Shown here piece after piece: positions 34,837-46,653 of a stretch of 64,000 nucleotides of DNA. This DNA comes from Streptomyces purpureus (GTDB lineage Bacteria > Actinomycetota > Actinomycetes > Streptomycetales > Streptomycetaceae): the NCBI RefSeq assembly GCF_014648195.1, contig NZ_BMQQ01000006.1:196641-260640 (forward strand), in the 5' to 3' direction. Under the pieces are notes generated by a model. That model did not search any database. It worked only from the letters and a program-made list of their open reading frames with translations, and was not told the DNA's origin. The first letter of the stretch is position 1. Every line of letters begins with the position of its first letter. Both the position numbers and the translations under genes were made by a program.

Positions 34837-36348
34837 ATGACGAACACCGAGAAGACGGTCCACCACTGGATCGGTGGCAAGCCCGTCGAGGGCACGTCGG
34901 GCAACTGGGGCCCGGTCACCGACCCGGCCACCGGAGCCGTCACCACGCGGGTGGCGCTGGCCTCGGTCGAGGAGGTCGACGCGGCCGTGGCCGCGGCCAA
35001 GGCCGCCTTCGAGACCTGGGGCACGGCGTCGCTGGCGCAGCGCACCACGGTCCTGTTCAAGTTCCGCGCGCTGCTCGACGCCAACCGTGACGCCATCGCC
35101 GAGCTGATCACCGCCGAGCACGGCAAGGTGCACTCGGACGCGCTGGGCGAGGTCGCCCGCGGCCTGGAGATCGTGGACCTGGCCTGCGGGATCACCACCC
35201 AGCTCAAGGGCGAGCTGTCCACCCAGGTCTCGAACCGGGTCGACGTCGCCGCGATCCGCCAGCCGGTGGGTGTCGTGGCCGGCATCACGCCGTTCAACTT
35301 CCCGGCGATGGTGCCGATGTGGATGTTCCCGCTCGCCATCGCGTGCGGCAACACCTTCATCCTCAAGCCGAGCGAGAAGGACCCCTCGCCGTCGCTGAAG
35401 ATCGCCGAGCTGCTCGCCGAGGCGGGGCTGCCCGAGGGTGTCTTCAACGTCCTCCAGGGCGACAAGGTGGCGGTCGACCGGCTCCTGGAGCACCCGGACG
35501 TCGCCGCGGTCTCCTTCGTCGGCTCCACGCCGATCGCCCGGCACATCCACACCACCGCCTCGGCCAACGGCAAGCGTGTCCAGGCCCTGGGCGGCGCCAA
35601 GAACCACATGCTGGTCCTGCCGGACGCGGACCTGGACGCGGCGGCGGACGCGGCGGTCTCGGCGGCGTACGGCTCGGCCGGTGAGCGCTGCATGGCGATC
35701 TCCGCGGTCGTGGCGGTCGGCGCGATCGGCGACGAGCTGGTCGACAAGATCCGCGAGCGCGCCGAGAAGATCAAGATCGGTCCGGGCAACGACCCGGCCT
35801 CCGAGATGGGCCCGCTGATCACCGCGGCCCACCGCGACAAGGTCGCGTCCTATGTGAAGGGCGCGGCGGACGAGGGCTGCGAGGTCGTCCTCGACGGCAC
35901 CGGCTATACGGTCGACGGCTTCGAGAACGGCCACTGGATCGGTCTGTCGCTCCTCGACCGGGTTCCGACCAGCGCGAAGGCGTACCAGGACGAGATCTTC
36001 GGCCCGGTGCTCTGCGTCCTGCGCGCGGACACCTACGAGGAGGGTGTCGCCCTCATCAACGCCTCCCCGTTCGGCAACGGCACCGCGATCTTCACCCGTG
36101 ACGGCGGGGCGGCCCGCCGCTTCCAGCTGGAGATCGAGGCGGGCATGGTCGGCGTGAACGTGCCGATCCCGGTGCCGGTGGGCTACCACTCCTTCGGTGG
36201 CTGGAAGGACTCGCTCTTCGGCGACCACCACATCTACGGCAACGACGGCGTCCACTTCTACACCCGCGGCAAGGTCGTCACCACCCGCTGGCCGGACCCC
36301 TCCGAGGCCCCGGCCGGCGTGGACCTGGGCTTCCCCCGCAACCACTGA
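34837..36348 (+). CDS. mmsA: Methylmalonate-semialdehyde dehydrogenase (CoA-acylating)
   Basis: A 503-residue aldehyde dehydrogenase, converting malonate or methylmalonate semialdehyde to acetyl- or propionyl-CoA. It completes inositol breakdown here. The catalytic Cys is in GERCMAIS near residue 287, and the family's IVxGxTPFNFP-like segment reads VAGITPFNFPAMVPMWMF. MmsA enzymes keep this pattern and lack the usual ALDH general-base Glu; the corresponding ALGGAKNHM is present here. GAAGGAG lies nine bases before the ATG. A terminator follows. Confidence 0.93.
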   Translation: MTNTEKTVHHWIGGKPVEGTSGNWGPVTDPATGAVTTRVALASVEEVDAAVAAAKAAFETWGTASLAQRTTVLFKFRALLDANRDAIAELITAEHGKVHSDALGEVARGLEIVDLACGITTQLKGELSTQVSNRVDVAAIRQPVGVVAGITPFNFPAMVPMWMFPLAIACGNTFILKPSEKDPSPSLKIAELLAEAGLPEGVFNVLQGDKVAVDRLLEHPDVAAVSFVGSTPIARHIHTTASANGKRVQALGGAKNHMLVLPDADLDAAADAAVSAAYGSAGERCMAISAVVAVGAIGDELVDKIRERAEKIKIGPGNDPASEMGPLITAAHRDKVASYVKGAADEGCEVVLDGTGYTVDGFENGHWIGLSLLDRVPTSAKAYQDEIFGPVLCVLRADTYEEGVALINASPFGNGTAIFTRDGGAARRFQLEIEAGMVGVNVPIPVPVGYHSFGGWKDSLFGDHHIYGNDGVHFYTRGKVVTTRWPDPSEAPAGVDLGFPRNH

Positions 36349-36364
36349 CGCCCGCCCCAGAACT

Positions 36365-36403
36365 CGACGGCCCGACCGGATCCCTCATCCGGCCGGGCCG
36401 TCG
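36365..36403 (+). terminator. Terminator after the inositol operon
   Basis: CGACGGCCCG (36365-36374) pairs with CGGGCCGTCG (36394-36403). Inside it, CCGGAT and ATCCGG extend the stem after one mismatched pair, leaving a CCCTC loop. It ends the iolC-mmsA transcript before the DUF4291 gene. Confidence 0.8.
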
Positions 36404-36440
36404 GCGTGAGGTCGTTCGACCCGGTGACAAGCTTGGGCCC

Positions 36441-37037
36441 ATGCATGACGTTCCGAAGTTCCAGATCCGCGCGGCCCACACGGACTCCACCGTCACCGTC
36501 TACCAGGCGTACGCCCCCGCCCTCGGCCTGCCCGCCGCGCGGGACGGCCGCTTCCCGGAGGCGTGGAAGCGGGAGCGGATGACGTGGATCAAGCCGTCGT
36601 TCCTCTGGATGATGTACCGGTGCGGATGGGGGACCAAGCCGGACCAGGAGACCGTGCTCGCGATCGAGATCAGCCGGGACGGATTCGAGTGGGCCCTGCG
36701 CCACGCCTGTCTGTCGCACCACACCCGCGGACTCCACCCCGACCAGGCCACCTGGAAGCGGGAGTTGCGCCACGCGCCCGCGCGGGTGCAGTGGGATCCC
36801 GAGCGCGATCTGCACCTGGCCGCCCTGCCGTACCGGTCGCTGCAGCTCGGGCTCTCCGGGGACGCCTCGCGCAGGTACGCGGACGAGTGGACGGTCTCGA
36901 TCAGGGACGTGACGCCGCTCGCCCACGAGATCCATGGGCTTGTGCGGGCCGGGGAACTGGAGGCCGCGCGCACGCTGTTGCCCGAGGAGCGGGTCTACCC
37001 GGCGGGGGAGTCGCTCCTCGGGCGTCTGGTGCCCTGA
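36441..37037 (+). CDS. DUF4291-family protein
   Basis: A 198-residue cytoplasmic protein matching DUF4291 by the conserved start (IRAAHTDSTVTVYQAYAP), the MTWIKPSFLWMMYRCGWG core and the LQLGL..... segment near residue 135. The function of the family is not known to me. No transmembrane segment or signal is present. The gene is monocistronic, follows the inositol terminator and converges with the subtilisin-like protease gene, with 13 bases between the stops. Confidence 0.85.
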   Translation: MHDVPKFQIRAAHTDSTVTVYQAYAPALGLPAARDGRFPEAWKRERMTWIKPSFLWMMYRCGWGTKPDQETVLAIEISRDGFEWALRHACLSHHTRGLHPDQATWKRELRHAPARVQWDPERDLHLAALPYRSLQLGLSGDASRRYADEWTVSIRDVTPLAHEIHGLVRAGELEAARTLLPEERVYPAGESLLGRLVP

Positions 37038-37050
37038 CGGGCCGCCAGGG

Positions 37051-38229
37051 TCAGAACAGCGAGTGCAGCAGGCGGTTCGGGGAGCCCGTGCGCGGGTCCG
37101 TCACCTTGTTCGCGGTGGCGTTGTTCACCAGCGCGTCACGGACCTGGGCCGGCGTGGCCGCCGGGTTCGCCGCGAGGTAGAGGGCCGCGACGCCCGCCGT
37201 GTGCGGGGCCGCCATCGACGTGCCCGAGATGGTGCTGGTGGCGGTGTCGTTGTCCTTCCAGGCGGAGGTGACGCTCACGCCCGGCGCGAAGATGTCCAGG
37301 CAGGTGCCGTAGTTGGAGAAGGACGCGCGGCGGTCGGAGCTGTCCGTCGCGCCGACCGTGATCGCCTCGGGGACCCGCGCCGGGGAGTAGTTGCACGCGT
37401 TCGCGGGCCAGCCGAGGAAGTTGCCGTTGCCCGCGGCGACCGCGTAGCTGACGCCCTTGGCGATCGAGCGCTTCACGGCGTCGTCCAGGGAGGCGTTGGC
37501 GCCGCCGCCGAGGCTCATGTTGGCGACGGCCGGCTTGACCGCGTTGGCGGTCACCCAGTCGACACCCGCGATGACGCCCGCCGTCGTACCGGAGCCGTTG
37601 CAGTCCAGGACCCGTACGGCCACCAGCTTGACGCCCTTGGCGACGCCGTACGTCTTGCCGCCGACCGTGCCGGCCACGTGCGTGCCGTGGCCCTGGCAGT
37701 CCTGGCCGTTCTGGCCGCCGCCGACGGTGTCCGTGCCGACGGTCGCCCGGCCGCCGAACTCGCTGTGCGAGGTGCGGATGCCGGTGTCGATGATGTACGC
37801 GGTCACATTGGACGCGGTGGTGTTGTACGTGTACGTCTTCGACAGCGGCAGGTTGCGCTGGTCGATCCGGTCGATGCCCCAGGTCGCGTTCGCCTGGGTC
37901 TCACTGATCCGGACGGTGGTGTTCTGCTCCACGTACGCGACCCGCGGGTCCTTGGCCAGGGCCGCGGCCTTCGCCTTGGACATGCTCGTGGAGAAGCCCT
38001 TGAGGGCGCTGCGGTAGACGTGCTTCGGCGACACGCCCAGATCACCGGCGCGTGTCGAGCCGTCCTTGAGGACGACGATCCAGCTGTTGTCGATCGCGGT
38101 GGCCGCGGGCGCGAGGCGGAGGTCACCGGTGGGGGCGCTCTGCGCGGTGGGGGAGGCGGCGAACTGGAGGCCGGTCGCGAGGGCGACGACGGGTATGAGC
38201 GCTCCGAGGCGGCGCGTGGTGGCTCTCAT
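37051..38229 (-). CDS. Secreted subtilisin-like (S8) serine protease
   Basis: A 392-residue preproprotease. A Sec signal (about 1-31) and an inhibitor-I9-type propeptide (IDNSWIVVLKDG to about residue 115) precede the S8 domain. The triad is Asp in AYIIDTGIR, His in GHGTHVAG and Ser in GTSMAAPH. An unusual pair of Cys (VLDCNG, and NACNYS / GTCLDI) may form disulfides as in proteinase-K-like enzymes. ATG at 38229 is preferred; GTG at 38241 is in frame with an AAAGG site. It is transcribed away from the hydrolase-ABC fusion gene. Confidence 0.93.
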   Translation of the reverse strand: MRATTRRLGALIPVVALATGLQFAASPTAQSAPTGDLRLAPAATAIDNSWIVVLKDGSTRAGDLGVSPKHVYRSALKGFSTSMSKAKAAALAKDPRVAYVEQNTTVRISETQANATWGIDRIDQRNLPLSKTYTYNTTASNVTAYIIDTGIRTSHSEFGGRATVGTDTVGGGQNGQDCQGHGTHVAGTVGGKTYGVAKGVKLVAVRVLDCNGSGTTAGVIAGVDWVTANAVKPAVANMSLGGGANASLDDAVKRSIAKGVSYAVAAGNGNFLGWPANACNYSPARVPEAITVGATDSSDRRASFSNYGTCLDIFAPGVSVTSAWKDNDTATSTISGTSMAAPHTAGVAALYLAANPAATPAQVRDALVNNATANKVTDPRTGSPNRLLHSLF

Positions 38230-38311
38230 CTGGTGGGGCACCTGACCTTTCGTTGTCCGGGTCACGGGGGTGCAGATGTGAGGCACAGCGTGGCGTGTTG
38301 GCATGTTCAAT

Positions 38312-38334
38312 ACAAGAGTTTGTTCGGGTCTTGT
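38312..38334. promoter_or_regulatory. Inverted repeat in the divergent S8 / hydrolase-ABC region
   Basis: ACAAGA (38312-38317) and TCTTGT (38329-38334) are perfectly inverted, with 11 bases between. It lies about 80 bases upstream of the protease start and may be an operator. It is close to two helical half-turns and AT-richer than its surroundings. Confidence 0.45.
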
Positions 38335-38344
38335 TGTCGCCGGG

Positions 38345-38378
38345 GCGGACGGACCGGACGGGAGCGGACGGACCGGAC
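38345..38378. repeat. 15-base direct repeat upstream of the hydrolase-ABC fusion gene
   Basis: GCGGACGGACCGGAC occurs exactly at 38345-38359 and 38364-38378 (19-base period). It lies about 120-150 bases upstream of the fusion gene start. It may bind a regulator, or may be only slippage in G/C-rich DNA. Confidence 0.5.
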
Positions 38379-38495
38379 CGCGGCATGTACCGCGCCTGCG
38401 GTACGGGGCCACCACCGCGTACTCCTTGAGAAGGCCTTCGAATTCCGCCCGGCGGCAGCCGCGGCGGCGCGGGGCGTCCGCTTAGGGTTCTGGGT

Positions 38496-41287
<2,792 letters not shown>

Positions 41288-41291
<4 letters not shown>

Positions 41292-42145
41292 CCGCGCTGC
41301 TGGAGAGCGCGCCCGGCTACCGGGCCCGGCACACCCTGCCGCTGCGCGTGGAGTTCGTACGCCAGCTGCGCCGCCGCCGCACCCTCGTCATGGGCGGCGT
41401 CCTGGCCGCCCTGCCGTTCGTGCTGATCGCGGCCTTCGCGATCGGCGGCACCCCGGACGGCCGGGACAACGGCCGCATCACCCTGATGGACACGGCGACC
41501 GCGTCCGGCGCCAACTTCGCCGCGACCTGCCTCTTCGTCTCCGCCGGGTTCCTCCTCGTCGTGCCGGTGGCGCTGTTCTGCGGCGACACCGTCGCCTCGG
41601 AGGCGTCCTGGTCCTCCCTGCGCTACCTGCTCGCCGCGCCCGTGCCACGCGCCCGGCTGCTGTGGTCGAAGCTGGCCGTGGGACTCGGCCTGAGCGCCGC
41701 GGCGATGGCGCTGCTGCCGCTGGTCGCTCTCGCGGCGGGCACGGTCGCCTACGGCTGGGGGCCGCTGCGGCTGCCGACCGGAGGCACGCTCGCCACCGCG
41801 GACACCGTGCCGCGGCTCGCGCTGGTCGTCGCGTTCATCTTCGTCTCCCAGCTGGTCACCGCCGGCCTCGCGTTCTGGCTGTCGACCCGCACGGACGCAC
41901 CGCTCGGCGCGGTCGGCGGAGCCGTCGGCCTGACGATCATCGGCAACGTCCTGGACGCGGTCACCGCCCTCGGCGACTGGCGGGAGTTCCTCCCCGCCCA
42001 CTGGCAGTTCGCCTGGGTCGACGCGCTCCAGCCCCAGCTGGAATGGGGCGGCATGGTGAAGGGCGCGGCGATCTCGGTCACGTACGCCCTGATCCTCTTC
42101 GCCCTCGCCTTCCGCCACTTCACCAAGAAGGACATCGTCAGCTGA
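41288..42145 (+). CDS. ABC transporter permease partner of the hydrolase-ATPase fusion
   Basis: A 285-residue ABC-2-type permease with six predicted membrane helices. The first is at about residues 32-52 (LVMGGVLAALPFVLIAAFAI) and the last at 255-275. A short conserved segment (SWSSLRYLLAAPVPRARLLWSKL) resembles the cytoplasmic coupling helix of ABC-2 permeases. The ATG overlaps the fusion gene stop, and GGAGGAGGA lies just upstream. The two genes form a complete transporter unit. The downstream LuxR-type gene converges four bases away. Confidence 0.88.
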
Positions 42146-42149
42146 CGGC

Positions 42150-42914
42150 TCAGACCCAGCCGCGGCGGGCCGCTTCCGCTCCCGCTCGGAAGCGGCTCGT
42201 CGTGCCCAGGGCCGCGAACAGTTCGCCGACCCGGCGGCTGTACGTGCGGCCCGACATGCCGAGGCGGGAGGCCGCCGTCTCGTCCGTCAGGCCCGCCAGG
42301 AGCGCGTCGAGCACCGGACGCAGCCGCTCGGGGAGCGCGTCCGGTGCCCGATGGTCCGGGGTCAGCTCCTCGCCCGCGTCCCAGCACGTGTGATGGGTGC
42401 GGACCAGGGCCTGGACGACCACCGGGTCACGGATGAGCAGCATGCCGTTGTAGAGGAGTTCGAGATCGAGGGGGACGGCGGCGACCGTACGGTCGACGAC
42501 GATCATCTTGAACGGGATCGCGTCGGCCAGCCGGGCCTGGCCGGGGGCGCGCGGAGCCCCCGTGATGTGTGGCAGGGCATGGCGGGGGACGATCCGCCGC
42601 ACCGCGCCGGCGCGCTCGGCCGCCGCCCGGACGCAGGCGCCGGCCAGTTCGAGGAAGGGTTCAGGGATGGCCCGGCCCGCGCAGCCGGAGGGATCGTCGA
42701 AGGTGAGCAGTTCATGACGGGCGGAGGCGGCGAGGCCGGCCAGCGCCGCGCCCACCTGCCGGGGACCGCGCACGGGACAGCCGGGGGGCCGTCTCATGTC
42801 GGGTACGGGCGCGTGCGGGTCGCCCCTGCCCTCCCTCCGGGACGTACTGAGCCGGTCGCTCGGTCCCTCCGTCGTGTCCGACCAGCCGATCACAGAGCCC
42901 GCGAAGTCCGCCAC
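42150..42914 (-). CDS. LuxR-type (C-terminal HTH) transcriptional regulator
   Basis: A 254-residue regulator. The C-terminal 55 residues form a LuxR/GerE-like helix-turn-helix (LLAGLTDETAASRLGMSGRTYSRRVGELFAALGTTSRFRAG). The N-terminal two-thirds (about 40-190) resemble the phospholipase-D-like/TrmB effector part of Streptomyces 'helix-turn-helix transcriptional regulators', but without an N-terminal DNA-binding domain. The start is uncertain; GTG at 42914 has GGGGGTGG upstream. It converges with the ABC permease gene, and its targets are unknown. Confidence 0.75.
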   Translation of the reverse strand: MADFAGSVIGWSDTTEGPSDRLSTSRREGRGDPHAPVPDMRRPPGCPVRGPRQVGAALAGLAASARHELLTFDDPSGCAGRAIPEPFLELAGACVRAAAERAGAVRRIVPRHALPHITGAPRAPGQARLADAIPFKMIVVDRTVAAVPLDLELLYNGMLLIRDPVVVQALVRTHHTCWDAGEELTPDHRAPDALPERLRPVLDALLAGLTDETAASRLGMSGRTYSRRVGELFAALGTTSRFRAGAEAARRGWV

Positions 42915-43147
42915 GGCTGACCACCCCCGCCATCTCGTGCGCAACTCAATGTACGCACGTGGCTCCACTCCGTGACAAGAGGGGGGTGGCCGGGATGGCG
43001 AGACCATGCCACCGGGCGCGGTGGTTCACCCCCCGTGCGCCGTTGCCGCATTGGGCCGGGCGCCTCCGGGGCGCCATACGGGCGGTGGCGTGAACGCGTC
43101 GGTGAAAGAACGCCGTGGCGGCCGCGTGCCGCGGCCATGATGGGCCC

Positions 43148-43609
43148 ATGCCCACCACCTTCCTCGCCCTCGCCATCGGCTTCACCGGCCTCTACGCCGG
43201 CTTCATGCTCATCTTCCTGACCGGCATCATGCCCGCGCTCGCCAGACTGACCGACGGCGAATTCGTCACCGTCATGAGACGCATCAACGAGTACGTTCCC
43301 AAGGCCGTGTTCATGGTCGTCTTCATCGGCTTGGTCGTCTTCCCCGCGCTGGCGCTCGCCGTGCCCGTCGAGGGCCGCTCGGACACACAGTTCTGGCTCG
43401 TGCTCGCGGGACTGGTGTGCGCGGTGCTCAACCACCTGGTGACCATGGGCGGGAACGTTCCGCTCAACAACGCGCTGGCCGCCTCCGAGGGGCAGCCCGC
43501 GAGCGCCGTGCGGGCCGCGTTCGAGGCGAGGTGGAACCGCCTCCACCTGGTCCGTACGGTGCTCGTCACCGCCGCCTTCGGCCTGCTGATCGCCGCGGCC
43601 CTGACCTGA
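43148..43609 (+). CDS. DUF1772-family membrane protein
   Basis: A 153-residue protein with four predicted membrane helices (about 4-28, 48-70, 80-100, 128-150) and the DUF1772 signature region around VTMGGNVPLNNALA and FEARWNRLHLVRT. Some DUF1772 proteins are anthrone oxygenases in polyketide pathways. Here it lies next to the afsA-type gene at the cluster border, but no polyketide genes are visible, so its role is open. ATG at 43148 is chosen by family length. Confidence 0.82.
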   Translation: MPTTFLALAIGFTGLYAGFMLIFLTGIMPALARLTDGEFVTVMRRINEYVPKAVFMVVFIGLVVFPALALAVPVEGRSDTQFWLVLAGLVCAVLNHLVTMGGNVPLNNALAASEGQPASAVRAAFEARWNRLHLVRTVLVTAAFGLLIAAALT

Positions 43610-43624
43610 GCGGGCGCGGGGCGG

Positions 43625-44608
43625 TCAGGCCCCGGGCGTGGCCGGCAGGTCCGCCACCTCGACGACCGAGGTGAAGACGGTGTCGTCGCCCTGCCGTCCG
43701 GTGACCAGGACCAGACCGCCCCGCTCACCGGGGCCCACCGCGGGCTCGGTCGCTATCCAGCAGGGGCTGCCGAACTCCGCGTACCGGTGGAAGGTGCTGT
43801 CCATGGCGACCGGCAGGACCGTGCGGCCCCGCGGAGCCATGGTATGCACCGCCTGGCGGGCCGCCTCCAGGAGCACCATGCCGGGGATGTGGTCGCCGGG
43901 GTGGTCGAAGAGGACCGGGTGGCGGGTGTCCGCGCGCAACTGCCAGCGGTTCGGCTGTCCGGTGGGGGCGAGTACGACGTCGAAGTCGCTGAGACGGCCC
44001 ACCCGCGCGGGCGCCACCGGCGGGGCTGGCGGTTCGGGGTCGGCGGCGGCCAGGGCGGCCAGCTGGGGCGCGCGCACCCGGCGGTAGACGTCGGGACTGG
44101 TGCAGGTGTAGCGGGCGCTGCCGGTGGCGACGGTGTGGCCGTCGGCGCTGACCACGACCTCGTAGCTCAGGCCGGCCAGCCGGCCGCCGCGCCGCCTGAC
44201 GTCGGTGCAGACGATGTCGAGCCGGAGGTCGGCCGGGGCGCCGCCGATGGTGAGACGTTCCCGCCGGACGCTGTAGTTGAGCTCCCACATCAGGAACTGG
44301 TGGCCGAGCGGGACGTCGAAGCCCGCGTGGGCCAGCCAGGCCCCCACCTGGCGGATCGTTTCAGCGGCCATCAGCGGGTCGTAGTGGACCCCGCCGACGG
44401 CCGCGTAGAAGCTGTGGGCGCGGGGCCATTGGGCGGTGAGCGTGAAGCGCTCCTCGCCGTGCCGGGACCACTCGTCCGTCAGGAACACCTCCGCGACCGC
44501 CGCCCGGTGCACGTACTCCCGCGGGGCCGTCGTCGTCAGCCGCAGGCTCTCGCGCGGTGTGCCGTCCGGCGTCGGGGAGGTGCTGGGCGCAACGGTCGTC
44601 TGCAGCAT
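43625..44608 (-). CDS. AfsA-type gamma-butyrolactone biosynthesis protein
   Basis: A 327-residue AfsA/ScbA/BarX homologue that joins a beta-ketoacyl chain to dihydroxyacetone phosphate, the committing step to A-factor-type signals. Two hot-dog repeats are visible: EYVHRAAVAEVFLTDEWSRHGEERFTLTAQWPRAHSFYA, and a second around DFDVVLAPTGQPNRWQLRADTRHPVLFDHPGDHIPGMVLLEA. Key conserved patches of the family, VHR, RAHxFY and FDHPxDHxPGMVLLEA, are intact. ATG at 44608 has GAGGAG upstream. It faces a HAD gene across 420 bases that hold a candidate ARE. Confidence 0.92.
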   Translation of the reverse strand: MLQTTVAPSTSPTPDGTPRESLRLTTTAPREYVHRAAVAEVFLTDEWSRHGEERFTLTAQWPRAHSFYAAVGGVHYDPLMAAETIRQVGAWLAHAGFDVPLGHQFLMWELNYSVRRERLTIGGAPADLRLDIVCTDVRRRGGRLAGLSYEVVVSADGHTVATGSARYTCTSPDVYRRVRAPQLAALAAADPEPPAPPVAPARVGRLSDFDVVLAPTGQPNRWQLRADTRHPVLFDHPGDHIPGMVLLEAARQAVHTMAPRGRTVLPVAMDSTFHRYAEFGSPCWIATEPAVGPGERGGLVLVTGRQGDDTVFTSVVEVADLPATPGA

Positions 44609-44683
44609 GGGCTCCTCAAGGAACGGGCCGGCGAGAGCGAGAGTGCGGCGCGGGTCGGAAGAAAACGGACGGGACTCGCGGAA

Positions 44684-44709
44684 GATACGAACCCCGAGGT
44701 CGGTTTCGC
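44684..44709. promoter_or_regulatory. ARE-like operator upstream of the afsA-type gene
   Basis: ATACGAACC (44684-44692) and CGGTTTCGCA (44700-44709) resemble the two arms of autoregulatory elements bound by gamma-butyrolactone receptors (AnATACnnACC..CGGTTnGTnTnT). The spacing fits a roughly 26-base site, but the right arm is only a partial match. It sits about 76 bases upstream of the afsA-type start. The rest of the 44609-45028 region holds a weaker relative (TGTACCGCCAGGTCTGTTT, 44920-44938) and no gene. Confidence 0.6.
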
Positions 44710-45028
44710 AAGACGTACGTGGCCGAATTCTGGCTGGTTTGTCATGTCGGGATCGGTGGGAGGCGGCCGCGTTCACCATGCTCCAGGGCGGAGTTCAGTC
44801 TGCTCGGCGCGGTCTACGGCCCAACAGCGGGCAGCGGAACGGCAGATGTCCGATCTGTGAGACCCGGGGGTTCACCGGCGCTGATGCGTCAGGTATCTTC
44901 CAGCTGCCGGAAAATCTGTACCGCCAGGTCTGTTTCGCGGATGTCCGAGACGCCGGTTCGGGGCGCACACCACACCCAGGTGGGCACGGCCCGATACGCC
45001 ATGGATCGTGGCCGCCCTTGGAGAACCC

Positions 45029-45721
45029 GTGGAACCCCTGCGACATCTACGCCTCGCCGCCGTGAACATCGACGGCGTCCTGCTGAACGACACCTTCAGC
45101 CCGGTCATCCACCACTTCGTCACCAGCCGCGGCGGGCGCTACGACGCCGAGGTCGAGCGGGAGATCTTCTCCCAGACCCAGCTCACCGCCGCGGCCGCCC
45201 TGGGCGCCGCCGCCGGAGTCGACCTCACGCCGCAGGAGGTCGTCACCGCCTACTTCGAGGAGCGCGCCGCCTACCTCGCGGCGCACCCGGTGCGGGTTCT
45301 CGACGGCGCCACCGAACTGCTCACCCTGCTGCGCGCCCTGGGCCTGCGTACGGTCTGCTACGGCGGCCTCGACAAGGCCCACTTCGACCACCACCTGCGG
45401 GCGCAGGCCGGGCTCTTCGACGACCCCGGCTATGTGTGCACCAACGACTTCCGGCCCGGTCTGCACGAGATCACCGGGATCTTCGGGCTCCGCCACGACC
45501 AGGTGCTGTTCATCGACGACGTGGCCCGGGTCGGCGAGGCGGCCAAGGAGCTCGGGACCGCCTTCGTCGGGCACCCCAGCGACTTCGCGCACGGTTTCCA
45601 GGGCGAGCTGATGCGCCGGGCGGGCGTCCGTCATGTCGTGGGTAAGCTCGGCGAGATCGACGAGCCGCTGCTGCGCCGGATCGACGCCGAGGCCGCCGCC
45701 GGCCGCAGCTGGACCGGCTGA
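45029..45721 (+). CDS. HAD-superfamily hydrolase, candidate butanolide phosphatase
   Basis: A 230-residue HAD-like protein. Motif I is altered: the usual DxDGT region reads AAVNIDGVLLND, which keeps the second Asp and a DGV but has Asn in place of the nucleophile. Motif II (VCYGGLD), motif III lysine region (FRPGLHEITG), and motif IV (LFIDDVARV) are present. It lies between the afsA-type gene and an SDR. AfsA makes a phosphorylated butenolide that must be dephosphorylated, so it may do this step, but the Asp-to-Asn change weakens that idea. GTG at 45029 has GGAGA upstream. Confidence 0.78.
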   Translation: MEPLRHLRLAAVNIDGVLLNDTFSPVIHHFVTSRGGRYDAEVEREIFSQTQLTAAAALGAAAGVDLTPQEVVTAYFEERAAYLAAHPVRVLDGATELLTLLRALGLRTVCYGGLDKAHFDHHLRAQAGLFDDPGYVCTNDFRPGLHEITGIFGLRHDQVLFIDDVARVGEAAKELGTAFVGHPSDFAHGFQGELMRRAGVRHVVGKLGEIDEPLLRRIDAEAAAGRSWTG

Positions 45722-45804
45722 CCGGCCGTGCCCCGCCACGCCGCCGCCACCCGGCCGAGGCCCGCCGCACACCCGCCCCATCTGCCGAGGGAGACATCCG
45801 TCCC

Positions 45805-46575
45805 ATGAGTGCCGACCACCGCCTGCTGACCGGCAAGGTTGCCCTGATCACCGGAGCCAGCAGCGGCATCGGAGCCGCCGCCGCCCGGGTGTTCGCCCGG
45901 GAAGGCGCCACCGTGGTGCTCGCCGCGCGCCGCGAGGAGAAGCTGAAGGCCGTCGTGAGCGAGCTGCGCGAGCAGGGCGCCGAGGCCGAGTACGTGGTGG
46001 CCGACGTGACCCGCGCCGAGGACACCGCTGCCGCCGTGGGCCGCGCGGTGGAGCGGTACGGCCGCCTGGACGTGGCCTTCAACAACGCCGGCTGGGGCGC
46101 CGGCCGCGAGCCGCTGCACACCATGGGCGACGAACTGTTCGACCAGATCATGGACGTGAACGTGCGCGGGGTCTGGAACTGCCTGCGGGACGAGATCTCC
46201 GCGATGCTGGCGACCGGCGGCGGGGCGATCGTCAACAACAGCAGCGTCGGCGGCCTGCTCGCCACCCCCGTCGCCGCGCCCTACGTGGCCGCGAAGCACG
46301 CCGTCGTGGGGCTCACCAAGGCCGCCGCCGCCGAGTACGCGGCCCAGGGCATCCGGGTCAACTCGGTGGCGCCCGGCACCACCCGTACCGAGGTCGTCAC
46401 CGAGTGGTTCGCCGCCGTCCCGGGCGTGGAGGAGGCGCTGCACGCCGCGACGCCGCAGCCCCGTACCGCGGAGCCCGAGGAGATAGCGGAGGCGGCCGCG
46501 TGGCTGCTCAGCGACCGCGCCTCCTTCGTGACGGGTGCGATCATGCCGGTGGACGGCGGCTTCACCATGGTGTGA
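45805..46575 (+). CDS. Short-chain dehydrogenase/reductase of the signalling module
   Basis: A 256-residue classical SDR. The cofactor motif is TGASSGIG (residues 16-23), the catalytic NNAG, Ser in NNSSVGG, and YVAAK with Tyr and Lys. It is likely NADPH-linked, given RR in AARREEK. It lies immediately before the receptor gene, and the gamma-butyrolactone pathway needs a reductase for a butenolide or for the 6-keto group (BprA/BarS1-type step). It is the best candidate here. A contribution to the aminophenol pathway cannot be excluded. Confidence 0.85.
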   Translation: MSADHRLLTGKVALITGASSGIGAAAARVFAREGATVVLAARREEKLKAVVSELREQGAEAEYVVADVTRAEDTAAAVGRAVERYGRLDVAFNNAGWGAGREPLHTMGDELFDQIMDVNVRGVWNCLRDEISAMLATGGGAIVNNSSVGGLLATPVAAPYVAAKHAVVGLTKAAAAEYAAQGIRVNSVAPGTTRTEVVTEWFAAVPGVEEALHAATPQPRTAEPEEIAEAAAWLLSDRASFVTGAIMPVDGGFTMV

Positions 46576-46653
46576 GGCCGGACCGGGGGACGGACGTGAC
46601 GGAGGCGGGCAGAGGGACGGAGAGCCGCCGCGGGGACCAGGGGGAAGCCCCGC

